A DNA stretch of 64,000 bases from Maribacter flavus (lineage in GTDB: Bacteria; Bacteroidota; Bacteroidia; Flavobacteriales; Flavobacteriaceae): NCBI RefSeq assembly GCF_008386635.1, contig NZ_VUOE01000001.1, positions 1 through 64,000 on the forward strand. Direction: 5' to 3'. Of this stretch, positions 63,255 to 64,000 are shown piece after piece. Both the position numbers and the translations under genes were made by a program. The notes beneath the pieces are model-generated. The model searched no databases. It was not told where the DNA came from and saw only the letters and a program-made list of their open reading frames with translations. The stretch's first letter is position 1. Each line of letters starts with the position of its first letter.

Positions 63255-64000
63255 ATGAAAAATTCTAGAAGAGAATTTGTTTTTTCCATCAGCATGTTGG
63301 CCGCAAGCAGTGCTTTTCCCATTCAGGCATTTGCCTTTGATAAATCGAAAAAACTCAAGGTTGCCCTAGTGGGAACGGGTATCCGTGGAATCACCTTTTG
63401 GGGAAAACGCCTAATGGACGAGTATTCAGAGATTTTGGAATTCGTGGGACTTAGTGACATCAATCCTAGCCGGTTGGAATATGGCAAAACCTATATTGGA
63501 GCCAGTTGTCCCACCTTCACTTCCTTTGAAGATATGGTTTCCATTACGAAACCAGACCTGGTCATCGTAACCACCAAAGACTCCACCCATCATGAATTTA
63601 TAATCAAAGGTCTTGGGATGGGCTGCGATGTCCTTACCGAAAAGCCCCTCACAATCGATGAGGTTAAATGCCAGCAGATATTGGATGCCGAAAAAGTGTC
63701 CAAGAAGAATTTAATCGTTGGGTTCAATTATAGATGGAGCCCCTATGCTACCAAGATCAAGGAACTGATTTCAAATAAAACAATCGGGGACCTTGTCTCC
63801 GTAGATTTCAATTGGTATTTAAATACCTATCACGGGGCTTCTTATTTTAGAAGATGGCATGGAGAAATGGACAGCAGCGGATCACTTTGGGTACACAAGG
63901 CCACGCATCATTTTGATTTGCTCAATTGGTGGATCAACTCAGAACCCAATGAAGTTTTTGCCTACGGAGATCTGGAATTTTACGGAAAAAATGGTCCTTT
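63255..64000 (+). CDS. Gfo/Idh/MocA family oxidoreductase, Tat-exported (partial, runs off window)
   Basis: Only the first 248 residues are inside the window. The ATG at 63255 opens a twin-arginine signal (NSRREFVFSISMLAASSAFPIQAFA), so the enzyme should be exported folded, consistent with its cofactor. Then comes a Rossmann NAD(P) domain (KVALVGTGIRGITFWG), the TEKPLTIDEVKCQQIL lysine-proline segment and the GFNYRWSPYATKIKEL region, and part of the catalytic domain (HKATHHFDLLNWW). Usually acts on sugars or inositol derivatives; the substrate is unknown. Confidence 0.88.
   Translation, partial: MKNSRREFVFSISMLAASSAFPIQAFAFDKSKKLKVALVGTGIRGITFWGKRLMDEYSEILEFVGLSDINPSRLEYGKTYIGASCPTFTSFEDMVSITKPDLVIVTTKDSTHHEFIIKGLGMGCDVLTEKPLTIDEVKCQQILDAEKVSKKNLIVGFNYRWSPYATKIKELISNKTIGDLVSVDFNWYLNTYHGASYFRRWHGEMDSSGSLWVHKATHHFDLLNWWINSEPNEVFAYGDLEFYGKNGP

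Overview
This window looks like chromosomal DNA from a marine, pigmented member of the Flavobacteriaceae (Bacteroidota). The evidence is the TTG-N18/19-TAnnTTTG promoters, the lack of Shine-Dalgarno sequences, the flavobacterial form of several proteins (long SecA, Tgt without its zinc cysteines, DnaB with an acidic tail), many SusC/TonB-era surface families (MG2/plug-like, CarboxypepD_reg-like, DUF4105) and a flexirubin-free carotenoid operon of the saproxanthin/myxol type. I cannot name the genus. No insertion sequence, prophage or CRISPR array is visible; the window is mostly a core genome with lineage-specific genes between.

Layout. 1-660: two strong tandem promoters firing leftwards, probably the head of an rRNA operon outside the window. 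659-4030: thrS-infC-rpmI-rplT, with a non-standard ATA start for infC and a hairpin-rich leader before rpmI. 4090-13300: EF-hand protein, YjbQ, HAD phosphatase, a secreted protein usually misnamed asparagine synthetase B, dnaB, accA, and a tgt-lptF/G-EamA operon. 13470-17020: porin-like protein, FKBP lipoprotein, Hsp15, phosphoribosyltransferase, aroK, with a repeat-rich gap at 15565-16001. tRNA-Lys and tRNA-Leu flank a family 2 glycosidase.

19671-26218 is the most coherent system: a CarH-type B12/light-responsive MerR regulator followed on the same strand by crtI, crtB, crtZ, crtD and cruF, and a convergent CrtA-like monooxygenase. Together they predict light-controlled synthesis of a monocyclic C1'-hydroxylated carotenoid; lycopene cyclase and GGPP synthase must lie elsewhere. 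A PduO-type adenosyltransferase at 58593 could make the adenosylcobalamin that such a regulator reads.

26305-43640: a cysteine-less thioredoxin-fold protein, aconitase, a periplasmic chaperone operon with moxR, a serine hydrolase with rluF, fasciclin, LD-carboxypeptidase, recQ, and a kdsD-tatC-AhpD-like-lptB run tied to envelope/LPS assembly. 43658-48716: tandem paralogues of a very large MG2/plug-like surface protein. 48851-53833: a leftward run ending in an arsenate reductase and beginning with phosphatidylserine synthase. 53936-63107: DUF4105 protein, ABC-F, a methyltransferase relic, PduO, DUF2795 and secA. The window ends inside a Tat-exported Gfo/Idh/MocA oxidoreductase.
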